Part shown: one piece after another, positions 19,651 to 27,448 of the stretch
Layout: each line of letters opens with the position of its first letter
How positions within the stretch are numbered: the stretch's first letter is position 1
Origin: Allomuricauda sp. CP2A
GTDB lineage: Bacteria > Bacteroidota > Bacteroidia > Flavobacteriales > Flavobacteriaceae
DNA: 64,000 nucleotides
Direction: 5' to 3'
Assembly (NCBI RefSeq): GCF_001683915.1
Contig: NZ_LXTT01000076.1
Span: 1 to 64,000 of the forward strand
The notes under the pieces: model-generated
Told to the model about the DNA's origin: nothing
Databases searched by the model: none
Seen by the model: only the letters and a program-made list of their open reading frames with translations
Position numbers and translations under genes: made by a program

Positions 19651-20855
19651 GCTGTTGCCAATCGATTAGGTCTTTTCACCATCATCAAAATAATGAGGGA
19701 AAACAAGCCACAAATACCCAACCCAACAAAAAGGGGCCAAACACTGTGTTCCACAAATTCACCAATGAAGGTTGCAATGGGAATGGCAACTATCGTTGAA
19801 ACACATCCATTGATGGCTGCGCCTATTCCAGCAATATGACCGATGGGTTCCATAGCAATGGAACGGAAATTTCCCCACATAAAGCCCAAACAAAAGAACT
19901 GTGCCGAAAGAAATGGCACCAATACAAAAATGCTGGGATTTGGGGAGTTCAGGAACAAAATGGTATACATCAATCCAATGATGGTAAACGCCAAAGTGGC
20001 CATCCATGACAATTTTCGCATACCAAAACGCATCACCAAAGTCCCATTTAGGAATGTGGACAGGCCTATGGAAATGGCCAATCCCGCAAAAATGTATGGG
20101 AAGACCTCTTTCATGCTATAGATATCTTCAAAAATATGCTGGGCCGAACTTAGATAAACCAAAAAAGCCCCGGTCACCAAGCCCGAGACAATGGTAAAAG
20201 CAACCGTTTCCCTATACTTTATAAATTCCTTCAACCCATCGATGAAAACGTGACTTGAAAAGGGAATTTTATACTCAGGGTGCAAGGTTTCAGGCTGTCT
20301 TTTCCAAAACCATACCGCTATGATCAGTGCAAAAATGAGCTGTGCATAAAAAATAGCTTCCCATCCAAAGCCATCCAGAATGACTTTCCCGATAGCCGGT
20401 GCCACCACGGGCACCAAAATAAAAAAGGCTACCACAAAAGACATGATTTTGGCCATGTAATCACCCACATACGTGTCCCGAATAATGGAAATTGCCATGG
20501 TTCTCGGGGCGGAAAGTCCAATTCCCTGCAAGATCCTTCCAACAATCATTATCACTAATGATGGCGCAAACAAACAAATCAAACTTCCTATCAAGAAAAG
20601 GCCAAAACCTATATAAACAATGGGTTTTCTTCCATAACAATCGGAAAGAGGCCCAAAGAACAACTGCCCCAAACCAAGTCCTAAGAAAATCATGGTCACC
20701 AGCAGTTGGTTATCGGTAGAATCCAAGCTGTTTATGGCCACGCCAATATTGGAAATGGCGGGCAAAAGGGCATCAATGGCCAACGCTACGATGGACATCA
20801 AAGCGGCCATAAGCGCAATAAATTCGAAGTTGGGTTTCTGATTTTCTTTTTGCAT
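19647..20855 (-). CDS. Bcr/CflA-family MFS drug exporter
   Basis: The 402-residue protein has 12 predicted membrane helices and the DHA1 drug-exporter pattern. GPLSDCYGRKPIVYIG is the loop 2-3 motif A (about residues 68-83), and GIGLSAPRTMAISIIRD corresponds to motif C-like sequence in helices 4-5. Bcr/CflA proteins export bicyclomycin, chloramphenicol and other small molecules. It is convergent with anmK and probably unrelated to recycling, although export of wall or sugar metabolites cannot be excluded. A perfect -7 element lies just upstream of the start codon. Confidence 0.85.
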   Translation of the reverse strand: MQKENQKPNFEFIALMAALMSIVALAIDALLPAISNIGVAINSLDSTDNQLLVTMIFLGLGLGQLFFGPLSDCYGRKPIVYIGFGLFLIGSLICLFAPSLVIMIVGRILQGIGLSAPRTMAISIIRDTYVGDYMAKIMSFVVAFFILVPVVAPAIGKVILDGFGWEAIFYAQLIFALIIAVWFWKRQPETLHPEYKIPFSSHVFIDGLKEFIKYRETVAFTIVSGLVTGAFLVYLSSAQHIFEDIYSMKEVFPYIFAGLAISIGLSTFLNGTLVMRFGMRKLSWMATLAFTIIGLMYTILFLNSPNPSIFVLVPFLSAQFFCLGFMWGNFRSIAMEPIGHIAGIGAAINGCVSTIVAIPIATFIGEFVEHSVWPLFVGLGICGLFSLIILMMVKRPNRLATA

Positions 20856-20859
20856 GGCG

Positions 20860-20867
20860 CAAAATTA
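20860..20867 (-). promoter_or_regulatory. -7 element of the exporter gene
   Basis: The minus strand reads TAATTTTG, an exact TAnnTTTG match, ending 4 bp before the ATG. Transcription would begin at or next to the start codon, so the mRNA may be leaderless. No -33 TTG was found. Confidence 0.4.
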
Positions 20868-20957
20868 GGCATACCCTATAGATCGGTAAAGCTTTTAAGA
20901 AAGTATTAATGTTATGTTCAAATAGGTTTTCTTTATTGTTCTTTTTTTAGCTTGGAT

Positions 20958-21034
20958 GTCAGGTCGAGCGCAATCGAGACCTATACCACAACATCTTCAT
21001 TAAACATAGTGTCAGGTCGAGCGCAGTCGAGACC
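20958..21034 (+). repeat. Two direct copies of the 24-bp GGTCGAG repeat
   Basis: Copies at 20958-20981 and 21011-21034 begin GTCAGGTCGAGCGCA and end TCGAGACC; they differ at one base (AATCGAG versus AGTCGAG). The unit is an imperfect palindrome with TCGA in both arms. The second copy abuts the stop codon of the GIY-YIG gene. An inverted copy with an extra palindrome lies at the other end of that gene. Confidence 0.85.
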
Positions 21035-21355
21035 TCAATCTTGGTCAGGATTATACTTATAATGCGAAGCATTTCTGCATTCAGCCAAAATCTGCAATAA
21101 ATCAACATCTCCTTTTGACAATGCTATTTTCTTTTTGGCACTCCATTTCTTTATCTTCTTTTCAAAGGAAATAGCTTGAAGCACATCATTGAATTCTTGC
21201 TGGAATACAAGTTCAACTGGCCTTCTGCGATAGGTGAAAGCATTTTTGCTCAACCCATTTTGATGTTCATTGATTCTACGGGCAACATTGTCCGTGATTC
21301 CCGTATAGGTCAACCCATCGGAACATAATAAAATGTATACGTAGTATAATTTCAT
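21035..21355 (-). CDS. Single-domain GIY-YIG nuclease
   Basis: The 106-residue protein consists of one GIY-YIG nuclease domain of the short UvrC-like/UPF0213 type. The motif appears as YVYILLCSDGLTYTGIT at residues 4-20, followed by the catalytic Arg in RRINEHQNG and the metal-binding Glu in SFEKKIKKW. The tail LAECRNASHYKYNPDQD is outside the domain. The ORF fills almost all the space between inverted copies of a 24-bp palindromic repeat: its stop codon touches one copy and its start codon is 9 bp from the other. This suggests that the nuclease and repeats travel together. The target and role of such short nucleases are poorly known; DNA cleavage at the repeat is an inference. Confidence 0.85.
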   Translation of the reverse strand: MKLYYVYILLCSDGLTYTGITDNVARRINEHQNGLSKNAFTYRRRPVELVFQQEFNDVLQAISFEKKIKKWSAKKKIALSKGDVDLLQILAECRNASHYKYNPDQD

Positions 21356-21364
21356 GGTTAAAGA

Positions 21365-21409
21365 GGTCTCGACTGCCTGCCCGTCCAGCAGGCGGGCGCT
21401 CGACCTGAC
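21365..21409 (+). repeat. Inverted composite copy of the 24-bp repeat
   Basis: GGTCTCGACTGC (21365-21376) and GCGCTCGACCTGAC (21396-21409) are the two halves of the repeat seen at 20958-21034, in the opposite orientation. They are split by CTGCCCGTCCAGCAGGCGG, itself a hairpin (GCCCG.../CAGGCGGGC). The same composite design occurs inside the gene at 26039-27448. Confidence 0.85.
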
Positions 21410-21432
21410 AACTTCTGTAGCCTACAATAAAC

Positions 21433-22983
21433 TTACAACGGAATATTCCCATGCTTCCGTTTGGGAGGCTCCACATGCTTCTTCTCCAGCATGGCAAAGG
21501 CCTTGAGTAATTTTCGCCGGGTGTTCTTGGGCAAAATCACCTCATCAATAAAACCACGTTGGGCCGCACGATACGGATTGGCGAACTTTTCTGCGTACTC
21601 GGCTTCTTTTTCTTTCAATTTGGCCTCAGGGTCTTCCGCAGCGGCTATTTCCCGCCTGAAAATGATCTCACTGGCTCCTTTGGCGCCCATTACCGCAATT
21701 TCGCCAGATGGCCATGCAAAGTTGAAATCGGCACCAATGTGCTTGGAGTTCATCACATCATACGCACCTCCATAGGCTTTTCGGGTAATGACCGTTACGC
21801 GGGGTACTGTAGCTTCACTCAATGCATACAGCAATTTTGCACCATGCATAATGATACCACTCCACTCTTGATCGGTACCGGGCAAAAATCCGGGAACATC
21901 CACCAAGACCAACAACGGAATATTGAAAGCATCACAAAATCGGGTAAAACGAGCAGCCTTTCGGGAACTATTTACGTCTAAAACCCCGGCAAGGAACATA
22001 GGTTGATTGGCTATAATGCCAATGCTCCGCCCCCCCAATCGGGCGAAGCCCACAATGATGTTTTCAGCGTAGTCCTTGTGAATCTCATAGAACGAATCCG
22101 AATCAATAATCCCATTGATCACATCGTGCATGTCATAGGGCTTATTGGGGTTGTCGGGAACGACAGAGGACAATTCTTCCCGAAGTTCCTCTCCCAATTC
22201 ATAGTCTTGAATCGGAGGAAGTTCAGTGTTGTTTTGGGGTAGATATTCCATCAATTTTTTGATGTCGTCCAAACAAGCGGCATCATTTGACGAGGTTTTG
22301 TGGGCCACTCCAGATTTAACGGCATGTGCACTGGCACCCCCCAATTCTTCCGAAGTCACCTCCTCATTCGTCACGGTTTTTACCACATTGGGCCCAGTCA
22401 CGAACATATAGCTGGTCTCTTCCACCATAATGATAAAATCCGTCATGGCTGGGGAGTACACAGCCCCACCGGCACAGGGCCCCATCACCGCGGATATTTG
22501 CGGAATGACTCCAGAGGCCTGCACGTTCCTGTAAAAAATATCAGCATAACCGCCAAGGGATCTCACCCCTTCCTGAATCCGTGCACCACCGGAATCGTTC
22601 AACCCAATGATGGGTGCTCCGACCTTCATGGCCAAGTCCATCACCTTACAGATTTTCTCGGCATGGGTTTCGGATAAGGCTCCACCAAAAACCGTAAAAT
22701 CCTGCGCATACACATACACCAACCTGCCGTTGATGGTTCCGTAGCCAGTGACCACGCCATCCCCATAATAGATTTCCTTGTCCATACCAAAATCCGTGGT
22801 ACGGTGGGTCACCAAAATGCCCATTTCCTCAAACGAACCTTCATCCAAGAGATAGTGGATGCGTTCCCTTGCGGTAAGTTTTTTCTTTTGATGCTGTTTG
22901 TCTATCCGCTTTTCCCCACCACCCAAACGGGCCTGGGCCATTTTTTCTTCCAGTGCTTTTATTTTGGGGTCCATTGAACTCAA
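21433..22983 (-). CDS. pccB: Acyl-CoA carboxylase carboxyltransferase subunit
   Basis: The 516-residue protein is a biotin-dependent carboxyltransferase of the propionyl-CoA carboxylase beta/MmdA type, with N and C crotonase-like halves. Signs are [17 protein letters not shown] and [17 protein letters not shown] in the N half, and [13 protein letters not shown] and AYGGAYDVM in the C half. It takes carboxyl-biotin from the carrier and makes methylmalonyl-CoA from propionyl-CoA. It overlaps the biotin carboxylase gene by 4 bp and forms an operon with it and the carrier. Methylmalonyl-CoA mutase genes a few kb away support propionyl-CoA as substrate; acetyl-CoA cannot be excluded by sequence alone. 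Confidence 0.93.
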   Translation of the reverse strand: MSSMDPKIKALEEKMAQARLGGGEKRIDKQHQKKKLTARERIHYLLDEGSFEEMGILVTHRTTDFGMDKEIYYGDGVVTGYGTINGRLVYVYAQDFTVFGGALSETHAEKICKVMDLAMKVGAPIIGLNDSGGARIQEGVRSLGGYADIFYRNVQASGVIPQISAVMGPCAGGAVYSPAMTDFIIMVEETSYMFVTGPNVVKTVTNEEVTSEELGGASAHAVKSGVAHKTSSNDAACLDDIKKLMEYLPQNNTELPPIQDYELGEELREELSSVVPDNPNKPYDMHDVINGIIDSDSFYEIHKDYAENIIVGFARLGGRSIGIIANQPMFLAGVLDVNSSRKAARFTRFCDAFNIPLLVLVDVPGFLPGTDQEWSGIIMHGAKLLYALSEATVPRVTVITRKAYGGAYDVMNSKHIGADFNFAWPSGEIAVMGAKGASEIIFRREIAAAEDPEAKLKEKEAEYAEKFANPYRAAQRGFIDEVILPKNTRRKLLKAFAMLEKKHVEPPKRKHGNIPL

Positions 22984-24422
22984 TTTATTGGGATTTGAAT
23001 TGTTTTCTTGTCTTCTAGGTATTGGTAAAGGGCAACCAAAGCCGCTATCTCTGCTTCCTTGGCATTGTTTTGATGGATTTTTTCCGGGGAATACTGATTC
23101 TTCACAAAATGCGTGTCAAAATTCCCGGACCTAAAGGCTTCGTGTGCAAAAACATAACTTCCAAAGGGCAAGGTGGTCTGCACGCCTTTCACCTTATAAT
23201 TTTGAATGGCCTCCAACATCAACGCTATAGCTTCCTCCCGGGTTTTACCGTAGGTAATCAATTTGGAAAGCATGGGGTCGTAATAAATGGGAATGTCCAT
23301 TCCCTCCCGAAAACCGTTATCGACCCGTATACCCTCTCCAACGGGTAATTGATAGGTTTCCAAAGTGCCCACACTGGGCAAAAAATCGTTCAAGGGGTCC
23401 TCTGCATAGACCCGAAGTTCCACAGCATGTCCTTGAATCTTTAAATCTTCCTGCCGCATGGGAAGTTCTTCTCCCCGTGCCACCCGTATCTGCAATTCTA
23501 CCAAATCGACTCCTGTAATCAGCTCGGTAACGGGATGTTCCACCTGCAAGCGGGTATTCATTTCCAGAAAATAAAAGTTATGGTCGGCATCCAATAAAAA
23601 TTCAACCGTACCGGCTCCCACATATTCACAAGCTTGGGCCACTTTAACGGCAGCAATACCCATTTCTTCCCGAAGCTCCGGGCTAAGAATGGATGAAGGT
23701 GCTTCTTCCACCACTTTTTGGTGGCGTCTTTGGATGCTACACTCCCGTTCAAAAAAATGGAGCACGTTGCCATGGGTGTCGGCCATGACCTGCACCTCGA
23801 TGTGTCGTGGTGAAGTCACATATTTTTCCACAAAAACAGAACCGTCGCCAAAGGCTGAAGTAGCCTCACTGATGGCGCGTTTCATGCCAGATTCCAAATC
23901 CTGTTCTTTTTCTACAATCCGCATACCCTTTCCACCACCACCTGCTGATGCCTTGATCAAAATGGGATAACCTACCTCCTTTGCAATTTCATGGGCCTTG
24001 GCTACATCGGTAATGGCCTCATCGATTCCGGGGACCATGGGAATGTTATACTTTTTAACCGCTTCCTTGGCGGCCAATTTGCTTCCCATAATACGAATGG
24101 CTTTGGATTTTGGCCCGATGAACGTCAATCCATTTTTTTCAACCGCTTCCGCAAAATCAGCATTTTCACTCAGGAAACCGTAGCCGGGATGGATGCCATC
24201 CACATTGAGCTTTTTGGCCACTTCAATGATTTTGTCCCCTTTTAAATAGGATTGATTGGAAGGTGCGGGGCCGATACAAACAGCTTCATCGGCAAATAGT
24301 ACGTGGGGTGCATTTCGGTCCACTTCAGAAAAAACAGCAACAGTACGGATACCCATTTTTTTGGCGGTTTTCATAACACGAACCGCAATTTCTCCCCGGT
24401 TGGCTATCAATATTTTTTTCAT
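22980..24422 (-). CDS. Biotin carboxylase subunit of acyl-CoA carboxylase
   Basis: This subunit carboxylates biotin with ATP and bicarbonate. It has the preATP-grasp start [20 protein letters not shown], the ATP-grasp glycine loop [23 protein letters not shown]-like [12 protein letters not shown], and [14 protein letters not shown] with the catalytic residues. The start used here is the ATG at 24422, because [15 protein letters not shown] is the normal beginning of the family. A start at 24443 would add seven odd residues and overlap the upstream carrier gene. The chosen start lies 7 bp after the carrier stop codon. The protein is about 480 residues, usual for an AccC-type subunit. Confidence 0.93.
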   Translation of the reverse strand: MKKILIANRGEIAVRVMKTAKKMGIRTVAVFSEVDRNAPHVLFADEAVCIGPAPSNQSYLKGDKIIEVAKKLNVDGIHPGYGFLSENADFAEAVEKNGLTFIGPKSKAIRIMGSKLAAKEAVKKYNIPMVPGIDEAITDVAKAHEIAKEVGYPILIKASAGGGGKGMRIVEKEQDLESGMKRAISEATSAFGDGSVFVEKYVTSPRHIEVQVMADTHGNVLHFFERECSIQRRHQKVVEEAPSSILSPELREEMGIAAVKVAQACEYVGAGTVEFLLDADHNFYFLEMNTRLQVEHPVTELITGVDLVELQIRVARGEELPMRQEDLKIQGHAVELRVYAEDPLNDFLPSVGTLETYQLPVGEGIRVDNGFREGMDIPIYYDPMLSKLITYGKTREEAIALMLEAIQNYKVKGVQTTLPFGSYVFAHEAFRSGNFDTHFVKNQYSPEKIHQNNAKEAEIAALVALYQYLEDKKTIQIPIN

Positions 24423-24429
24423 GGTGTTT

Positions 24430-24915
24430 TTATTGAAATTCAATCAAAAGCTGTTTTTTGTCCACTGCATCACCTTGGTTTACGGTAATTTTTTTGATGA
24501 CCCCATTTCTTGGCGAGGTAATGATATTTTCCATTTTCATGGCCTCCAAGACCAAAAGCTGCTCATCTTCCTTCACTTCTTGACCTTCTTCCACTGAAAT
24601 ATCCAGAATCAATCCCGGCATGGGAGCGGAAATGGAATCAATGTTCTTGGCCCCATTGGTGGCAAATCCCATTTTCTGGATAAGTTCATCCAAAGGGGTT
24701 TGAATGGAGACCTCATGTTCGTTCCCATTGATGCTTATCGTATACAATCCTTTGTTAAAATCCGAAGAAACAATCTGAACAAGATAGGACGTGCCCTCTT
24801 TCAACACATGAAAACTGTCCTTGCCGGATTTGATAACATCCAACGTGGAAATAGCATCTGTGGAGAGCGGAAAATCAAAGTTGCCATCAACCTTGACCGT
24901 ATATGAATTATCCAT
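24430..24915 (-). CDS. Biotin carboxyl carrier protein
   Basis: The 161-residue protein ends in a biotinyl domain (about residues 92-161) with the biotinylation site EAMKMEN, Lys127. The region APMPGLILDISVEEGQEV before it is typical of carriers from propionyl-CoA or pyruvate carboxylases. The first 85 residues are a low-similarity beta-rich segment that probably binds the partner subunits. It is first in the operon with the carboxylase and carboxyltransferase subunits. A perfect -7 element, TAGCTTTG, lies about 55 bp upstream on the minus strand. Confidence 0.92.
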   Translation of the reverse strand: MDNSYTVKVDGNFDFPLSTDAISTLDVIKSGKDSFHVLKEGTSYLVQIVSSDFNKGLYTISINGNEHEVSIQTPLDELIQKMGFATNGAKNIDSISAPMPGLILDISVEEGQEVKEDEQLLVLEAMKMENIITSPRNGVIKKITVNQGDAVDKKQLLIEFQ

Positions 24916-24969
24916 AAAAAGTTGCCATTGGTTAGCTAGATAAATATAAGGTTAATGATCAAACCTTCA

Positions 24970-24977
24970 CAAAGCTA
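24970..24977 (-). promoter_or_regulatory. -7 element of the carboxylase operon
   Basis: The minus strand reads TAGCTTTG, matching TAnnTTTG, with a predicted leader of nearly 50 nt to the carrier start codon. No -33 TTG was found at the right distance. Confidence 0.35.
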
Positions 24978-25052
24978 CTGCCATTAACTTTCAGGGTTTA
25001 TGATAAGTGCCATTCCTTTTGATTGGAATCAGTGCCAACTAAGCAAAAGCGA

Positions 25053-25085
25053 TTGATGGCAAATCTTCTCAAATGCTTACTTTTG
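25053..25085 (+). promoter_or_regulatory. Promoter of the udk operon
   Basis: TTG at 25053-25055 and TACTTTTG at 25078-25085 (exact TAnnTTTG) are separated by 22 bp. The -7 element overlaps the upstream in-frame ATG at 25073, which supports the later start at 25103. Confidence 0.5.
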
Positions 25086-25102
25086 GGATTAAATTAATCA
25101 GT

Positions 25103-25711
25103 ATGCTGATCCTAGGGATAGCGGGTGGCACAGGGTGTGGAAAAACCACGGTTGTCAACCAAATTGTGGACCAATTGCCGGAGAACGAAGTAGGTGTGAT
25201 CTCCCAAGATTCCTATTACAACGATCTTTCATATCTGCCCCGGGAAGAGCGGGGCAAAATCAATTTTGACCACCCCAACTCCATAGATTTTGACCTTTTG
25301 ATCTCGCATTTGGAACAATTAAGGAATGGAAAAACCGTGGATATACCCAAATATTCCTTTGTTGAAGAAACCCGTTTGGAAGAAACCATCCCCACACCAC
25401 CCAGAAAGGTCATGATCGTGGAAGGGATTTTGGTATTGGGCAATCCGCAGTTGCGGGATATGTTCGACATTAAAATATTTGTACATGCCGATTCGGACGA
25501 ACGATTGATCAGAAGGTTGCAACGCGACATTCGGGAGCGGGGCCACGATCTGGAAAAAGTATTGACCCGCTACCAAACTGCCGTTAAGCCCATGCACGAG
25601 CAGTTTATTGAGCCATCAAAGGAATTTGCCGACATCATCATCCCCAACAATCACTACAATACGGTTGCCGTGGATATTGTACGGACCATCATCAACAATA
25701 AATTGGTGTAG
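25103..25711 (+). CDS. udk: Uridine kinase
   Basis: The enzyme phosphorylates uridine and cytidine for pyrimidine salvage. It has the P-loop GIAGGTGCGKTT at about residues 5-16 and the family segments SQDSYYNDLSYLP, FDHPNSIDFDLL, PKYSFVEETR and RRLQRDIRERG. The start at 25103 gives 202 residues beginning MLILGIAGGTGCG, the usual length; a start at 25073 would lie upstream of the predicted transcription start. Two bases separate it from the divIC-like gene, which is followed by the mutase genes with overlaps, so these four genes form one operon. Confidence 0.95.
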   Translation: MLILGIAGGTGCGKTTVVNQIVDQLPENEVGVISQDSYYNDLSYLPREERGKINFDHPNSIDFDLLISHLEQLRNGKTVDIPKYSFVEETRLEETIPTPPRKVMIVEGILVLGNPQLRDMFDIKIFVHADSDERLIRRLQRDIRERGHDLEKVLTRYQTAVKPMHEQFIEPSKEFADIIIPNNHYNTVAVDIVRTIINNKLV

Positions 25712-25713
25712 GT

Positions 25714-26046
25714 ATGGGTCTGAAGGAATTGAGAAAGAAAAAGTGGTTCAAGATCATGACCAATACGTATATTTTGGTCCTGACCATTTTTGTCATTTGG
25801 ATGGCCTTTTTTGATACAAATTCACTACTGATCCATCTGGAACTCCGAAGAGAGATCAAAAAGCTTGAAGAACAGAAAGAATTTTTGAAAAGCGAGATTG
25901 AAAAGGACAAAAAAGTACTGGAAACCTTGTCCGATGAAGAAGAACTTGAAAAATTCGCCCGAGAAAGGTATTATATGAAAAAGGAGAATGAAGAGATTTT
26001 CCTCATTGAATATGAAGACAGTTTAAAAAACAAGGAAGATGAGTAA
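25714..26046 (+). CDS. DivIC/FtsB-type septum formation protein
   Basis: The 110-residue protein has a short cytoplasmic N terminus, one membrane helix (about residues 16-36) and a charged coiled coil (about 38-75, LRREIKKLEEQKEFLKSEIEK). It ends with the FtsB/DivIC-like motif FARERYYMKKENEEIFLIE. Such proteins join FtsL and FtsQ/DivIB in the divisome. It overlaps the next gene by 8 bp. The place between uridine kinase and methylmalonyl-CoA mutase appears to be a conserved flavobacterial arrangement rather than a functional link. Confidence 0.88.
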   Translation: MGLKELRKKKWFKIMTNTYILVLTIFVIWMAFFDTNSLLIHLELRREIKKLEEQKEFLKSEIEKDKKVLETLSDEEELEKFARERYYMKKENEEIFLIEYEDSLKNKEDE

Positions 26047-27448
26047 TATCGGTTTGTTTGACGAGTTTTCCCCAGTTACCGCAAAACAGTGGAAACAAAA
26101 GATTCAATTTGACCTAAAAGGTGCAGATTACAATGACACCTTGGTCTGGGAATCCTTGGAGGGCATCAAGACAAAGCCGTTTTACCATTCCGAGGATTTG
26201 GAAGGACTAAAAACCTCCCATCTTCCTAAAAACCATGGTTGGAACATTGCGCAGGGCATTTACGCTGCTGATGCGGGAAAAGCCAACATCAAAGCTCTGG
26301 ATGTCCTAAAAAAAGGGGTGGAAAGCTTGGTTTTTACCATTCCCAACGAGAAAACCGACTTCGCCAAGCTACTGAATGGGATTGATCTGGAAAACACCCC
26401 ACTTCACTTCAATTTTCAGTTTTTGGCTGTGGAACCCATCAAAAAACTGTTGGCTTATCTTGGTGATAAGACCTGTCAGGTTCACCTCAATATTGACCTA
26501 ATCGGAAATCTGGCCCGTAGTGGAAATTGGTTCCATACGTTGGAGAAAGACCATGCTGTTTTGGAAGAAATCAATGCGATTACTTCTCAAAAAACCAGTA
26601 TCGGCACCATTGGCGTGGACCTATCCCTCTACCAAAACGCTGGTGCCAATAAGGTGCAACAATTGGCCTATGGACTTGCCCAAGCCAACGAATACTTGAA
26701 TCATTTTGTCACTTCGAGCGCCCGCCTGCTGGACAGGCAGGCAGTCGAGAAGTTCCCAATCACCTTTAAAGTGGCCGTTGGAGGAAACTATTTCTTTGAA
26801 ATAGCCAAATTGAGGGCCTTACGTTGGCTTTGGAACAGTTTGGCACAAGAGTATGGCATTGAAAGTGACTGCCATATCCTTGCCATGCCTACTAAACGGA
26901 ACAAAACGGTGTATGATTACAACGTAAACTTGCTCCGAACCACTTCAGAATGTATGTCGGCCATTTTGGGAGGAGCGGACACCGTTTGCAATCTTCCGTA
27001 TGATGCCATCTACCACAAAGACAATGAATTTGGGGAGCGTATTGCACGAAATCAATTGTTGCTGTTGAAGGAGGAAAGCTATTTTAAGGAGGCTTCCCAA
27101 ATTTCCGAAGGAACCTATTGCATCGAATCACTCACGGAGCAATTGGCGGAAAAGGCACTGAACCTTTTCAAACAAGTGGAAAAATCGGGAGGATTTTTGG
27201 ATGCCCTGAAAAAGGGAACCATCCAACAAAAAATCAAGGAAAGTGCAGCAAAAGAGCAGCAACTTTTTGATGAGGGCAAAATGGTGCTGTTGGGCACCAA
27301 CAAGTATCAGAATCCGCAGGACAGAATGAAAGATGATCTGGAACTCTATCCTTTTGTAAAGACCCAGCCCAGAAAAACTTTGCTAGAACCCATTATCGAA
27401 AAGAGATTGGCTGAAACATTGGAACAAAAAAGACTGAACGATGAGTAG
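26039..27448 (+). CDS. mutA: Methylmalonyl-CoA mutase small subunit
   Basis: The 469-residue protein is the catalytically inactive small subunit of the B12-dependent mutase that interconverts methylmalonyl-CoA and succinyl-CoA. It keeps the barrel domain ([44 protein letters not shown]) but lacks the large subunit's full B12-binding region. Residues about 225-239 ([13 protein letters not shown]) are encoded by a 43-bp palindromic repeat at 26711-26753 that has kept the reading frame. The segment falls between NEYLNHFV and the conserved [10 protein letters not shown], probably in a surface loop. The gene overlaps divIC upstream and mutB downstream by 8 bp each. Confidence 0.93.
   Translation: MSNIGLFDEFSPVTAKQWKQKIQFDLKGADYNDTLVWESLEGIKTKPFYHSEDLEGLKTSHLPKNHGWNIAQGIYAADAGKANIKALDVLKKGVESLVFTIPNEKTDFAKLLNGIDLENTPLHFNFQFLAVEPIKKLLAYLGDKTCQVHLNIDLIGNLARSGNWFHTLEKDHAVLEEINAITSQKTSIGTIGVDLSLYQNAGANKVQQLAYGLAQANEYLNHFVTSSARLLDRQAVEKFPITFKVAVGGNYFFEIAKLRALRWLWNSLAQEYGIESDCHILAMPTKRNKTVYDYNVNLLRTTSECMSAILGGADTVCNLPYDAIYHKDNEFGERIARNQLLLLKEESYFKEASQISEGTYCIESLTEQLAEKALNLFKQVEKSGGFLDALKKGTIQQKIKESAAKEQQLFDEGKMVLLGTNKYQNPQDRMKDDLELYPFVKTQPRKTLLEPIIEKRLAETLEQKRLNDE
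26711..26753 (+). repeat. Composite palindromic repeat inside the mutA gene
   Basis: ACTTC at 26711 and GAAGT at 26753 close a near-perfect palindrome. The inner part is TCGAGCG, then CCCGCCTGCTGGACAGGCAGG, then CAGTCGAG, which is the same composite layout as the repeat at 21365-21409. The insert keeps the frame and encodes about 14 residues. Confidence 0.9.

Noticed and set aside
20958-21409. Classical insertion sequence or miniature transposon
   Set aside because: No transposase or clear target-site duplication is visible; the ORF is a nuclease of another family, so only a candidate new type is claimed.
24423-24443. Upstream ATG for the biotin carboxylase gene
   Set aside because: It would overlap the carrier gene and add seven residues before the conserved start [11 protein letters not shown].
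25073-25102. Earlier ATG for uridine kinase
   Set aside because: It overlaps a perfect -7 element and adds residues not seen in the family; 25103 fits both promoter and homologues.
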